Shown here piece after piece: positions 62,936-64,000 of a stretch of 64,000 nt of DNA. Every line of letters starts with the position of its first letter. Within the stretch, counting starts at the first letter, position 1. Source of the stretch: Nematocida homosporus (taxonomy: Eukaryota > Microsporidia); contig NW_026250677.1 in assembly GCF_024244095.1 (NCBI RefSeq), forward strand, positions 17,141 through 81,140. Reading direction: 5' to 3'. Position numbers and translations under genes: made by a program. Below the pieces are notes generated by a model. The model saw only the letters and a program-made list of their open reading frames with translations. It was not told the DNA's origin and searched no databases.

Positions 62936-64000
62936 TTAGACGAACATGACATGGAGTGGGTTGGATGTGTCATAAGTTGCTTGTCTGGCGACCTCAGAAT
63001 GGGTCCAATATGCGTATTTATAAGAGGCATAGAAGAATGTAGGGGTTGTACACCATGTTGTAATCTTAGATTGTTGGGACTCTGGGATAGAGGTTGGAAT
63101 ATTGCTTTTGACAAGAACAAGGTTGGGCAGAGGCGCGTATACAAGCTGGCAAGCTTTCTGGCGGCTGGCATGTTTCTTACAAGTTGGACACTTTAGTAAA
63201 TCCTTGTGGGGCATCCCCATCTTCGATACACATTTAAGACAGGATAGATGATCGCAAGCGAAATAGCAGATTGTTTTAAAGTGCAAGTCTGGATTAAAGC
63301 TTGAAGAATCTTCCACAGTATCTGGGTTTGCCTTCTTTGTTATCGCTTGATACACACCATTTTCCTTGCTTTCTTCTTCACGCACCTCGCCACTCATGCC
63401 ATTATCTATCTCTACATGCATCTTATTGTCTGTTTTGTTCTCCTCATTTGACCGATAAAGACTTAAAGAACACCTTGAACATATAATGGAGGTAGAGTTC
63501 TTTATAGCCGTTGCGAGTTTGTACAAATGTGCCTCAGGATCGATCCCAGTGAGGTCCAGTTTAAGAATGTGGGGTATCATTGCATACTCTACGACAACAA
63601 TATCAGGACGAGAGATATTAAACTCTGCTAGTCTGATATTCTGGGTAGTGCCGGCAAGTAAGTTGATTTGTGCGGACTTTGATGATATGGAATTGCATCT
63701 GAAGACATCTAACCCATTGACGTGGTAATTGTGGACTAACGTCTTCTTTTGTTCAACCTGCGAAACCTCAAGATTGTAGAAATCCAAGCATTTAAAACCT
63801 GTAAATTGACAAGCAATCCACTCGAGAATCTTCACTAGGTTATTCTCAGTTATTGGGTTAGTATCACTGACATATAACGATAATGTATCAAGGGAAAGTT
63901 TCTGGATAGATGGCTTTTGTTCTTGGTTTGGATCTGGCTGTGATGTAGACGTGGTGCATCGACTGGCAAGATCCGCTTCTAAGTCTTGTAGATTAATGTT
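62936..64000 (-). CDS. LRR-RING protein, 5' end beyond window
   Basis: The minus-strand frame is open from 64000 to the stop at 62936, about 354 codons, without an ATG in the first 55 codons, so the gene starts outside the window. Leu-rich repeat-like strands fill the N-terminal half (IQKLSLDTLSLY, LDFYNLEVSQ, LDVFRCNSIS, LAEFNISRPDIVV). Then IICSRC, an acidic insertion of about 75 residues, and CYFACDHLSCLKC...LKCPTCKK make a RING finger with an unusually large loop after the first CxxC. A RING suggests E3 ubiquitin ligase activity; the LRR could recognise substrates. Confidence 0.6.
   Translation of the reverse strand, partial: NINLQDLEADLASRCTTSTSQPDPNQEQKPSIQKLSLDTLSLYVSDTNPITENNLVKILEWIACQFTGFKCLDFYNLEVSQVEQKKTLVHNYHVNGLDVFRCNSISSKSAQINLLAGTTQNIRLAEFNISRPDIVVVEYAMIPHILKLDLTGIDPEAHLYKLATAIKNSTSIICSRCSLSLYRSNEENKTDNKMHVEIDNGMSGEVREEESKENGVYQAITKKANPDTVEDSSSFNPDLHFKTICYFACDHLSCLKCVSKMGMPHKDLLKCPTCKKHASRQKACQLVYAPLPNLVLVKSNIPTSIPESQQSKITTWCTTPTFFYASYKYAYWTHSEVARQATYDTSNPLHVMFV

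Overview
The window looks like a chromosome segment of a compact fungal-type eukaryote, most probably a microsporidian. It has short, mostly intronless genes packed on both strands. It has eukaryotic 5S rRNA genes and a eukaryotic tRNA-Leu. It also carries a mixture of shortened conserved eukaryotic genes (importin alpha, SmD2, eS24, eS30, small Tim, Sec6, Med4, PTPA, Vip1, Ctf8-like) and lineage-specific secreted or membrane families of the kind microsporidia expand (ricin-B-lectin-like, insulinase-like, LRR and LRR-RING proteins, multi-pass membrane paralogues). The assignment is inference; no marker gene was searched. I chose ATG starts throughout, because many open frames extend upstream only through GTG or TTG codons.

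Layout. 1-8.1 kb: the start of a glutamate-cysteine ligase gene running off the left edge, two paralogous membrane-anchored ubiquitin-specific proteases, an integrase-derived gene between them, and two unknown genes. 8.5-12.3 kb: importin alpha, a small membrane protein and a GPAT3/4-like acyltransferase. 12.9-21.1 kb: four paralogues of an eight-span membrane family with a shared core promoter, interrupted by a putatively secreted 604-residue protein. 21.5-31.3 kb: 5S rRNA, Yju2-like zinc protein, small Tim, Ulp1 protease, Ctf8-like protein, Trm4/NSUN2-like methyltransferase, a Cys-rich membrane protein, SmD2, a secreted protein, CTP:phosphocholine cytidylyltransferase, eS30 and Med4. 32.2-41.7 kb: a very large RCC1 protein, thymidylate synthase, a ricin-B-lectin-like secreted protein, a RING-H2 protein and eS24. 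42-53.7 kb: a Ski2-like helicase, secreted LRR protein, LRR-RING relic, PTPA, Vip1, Sec6 and Svp26/TEX261. 54.5-64 kb: a PH-domain protein, an inactive-looking secreted insulinase, a second 5S rRNA in a duplicated block, Csm1-like protein, tRNA-Leu, adenylate kinase and a partial LRR-RING gene.

Themes. The GPAT and CCT genes point to membrane phospholipid synthesis. SmD2 and the Yju2-like protein suggest that a spliceosome is retained. The small Tim suggests a mitochondrial remnant with protein import. Sec6 and Svp26 belong to secretion, and several genes (LRR, lectin-like, insulinase-like, 604-residue protein) look secreted.

The strongest regulatory observations are perfect or near-perfect MADS/Mcm1-type palindromes before the two membrane proteases and before the secreted LRR gene, and a near-identical 82-bp promoter before two of the membrane-family genes. 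Non-coding DNA is dominated by CAAC/GTTG-type low-complexity sequence whose strand tends to follow the direction of the neighbouring gene.
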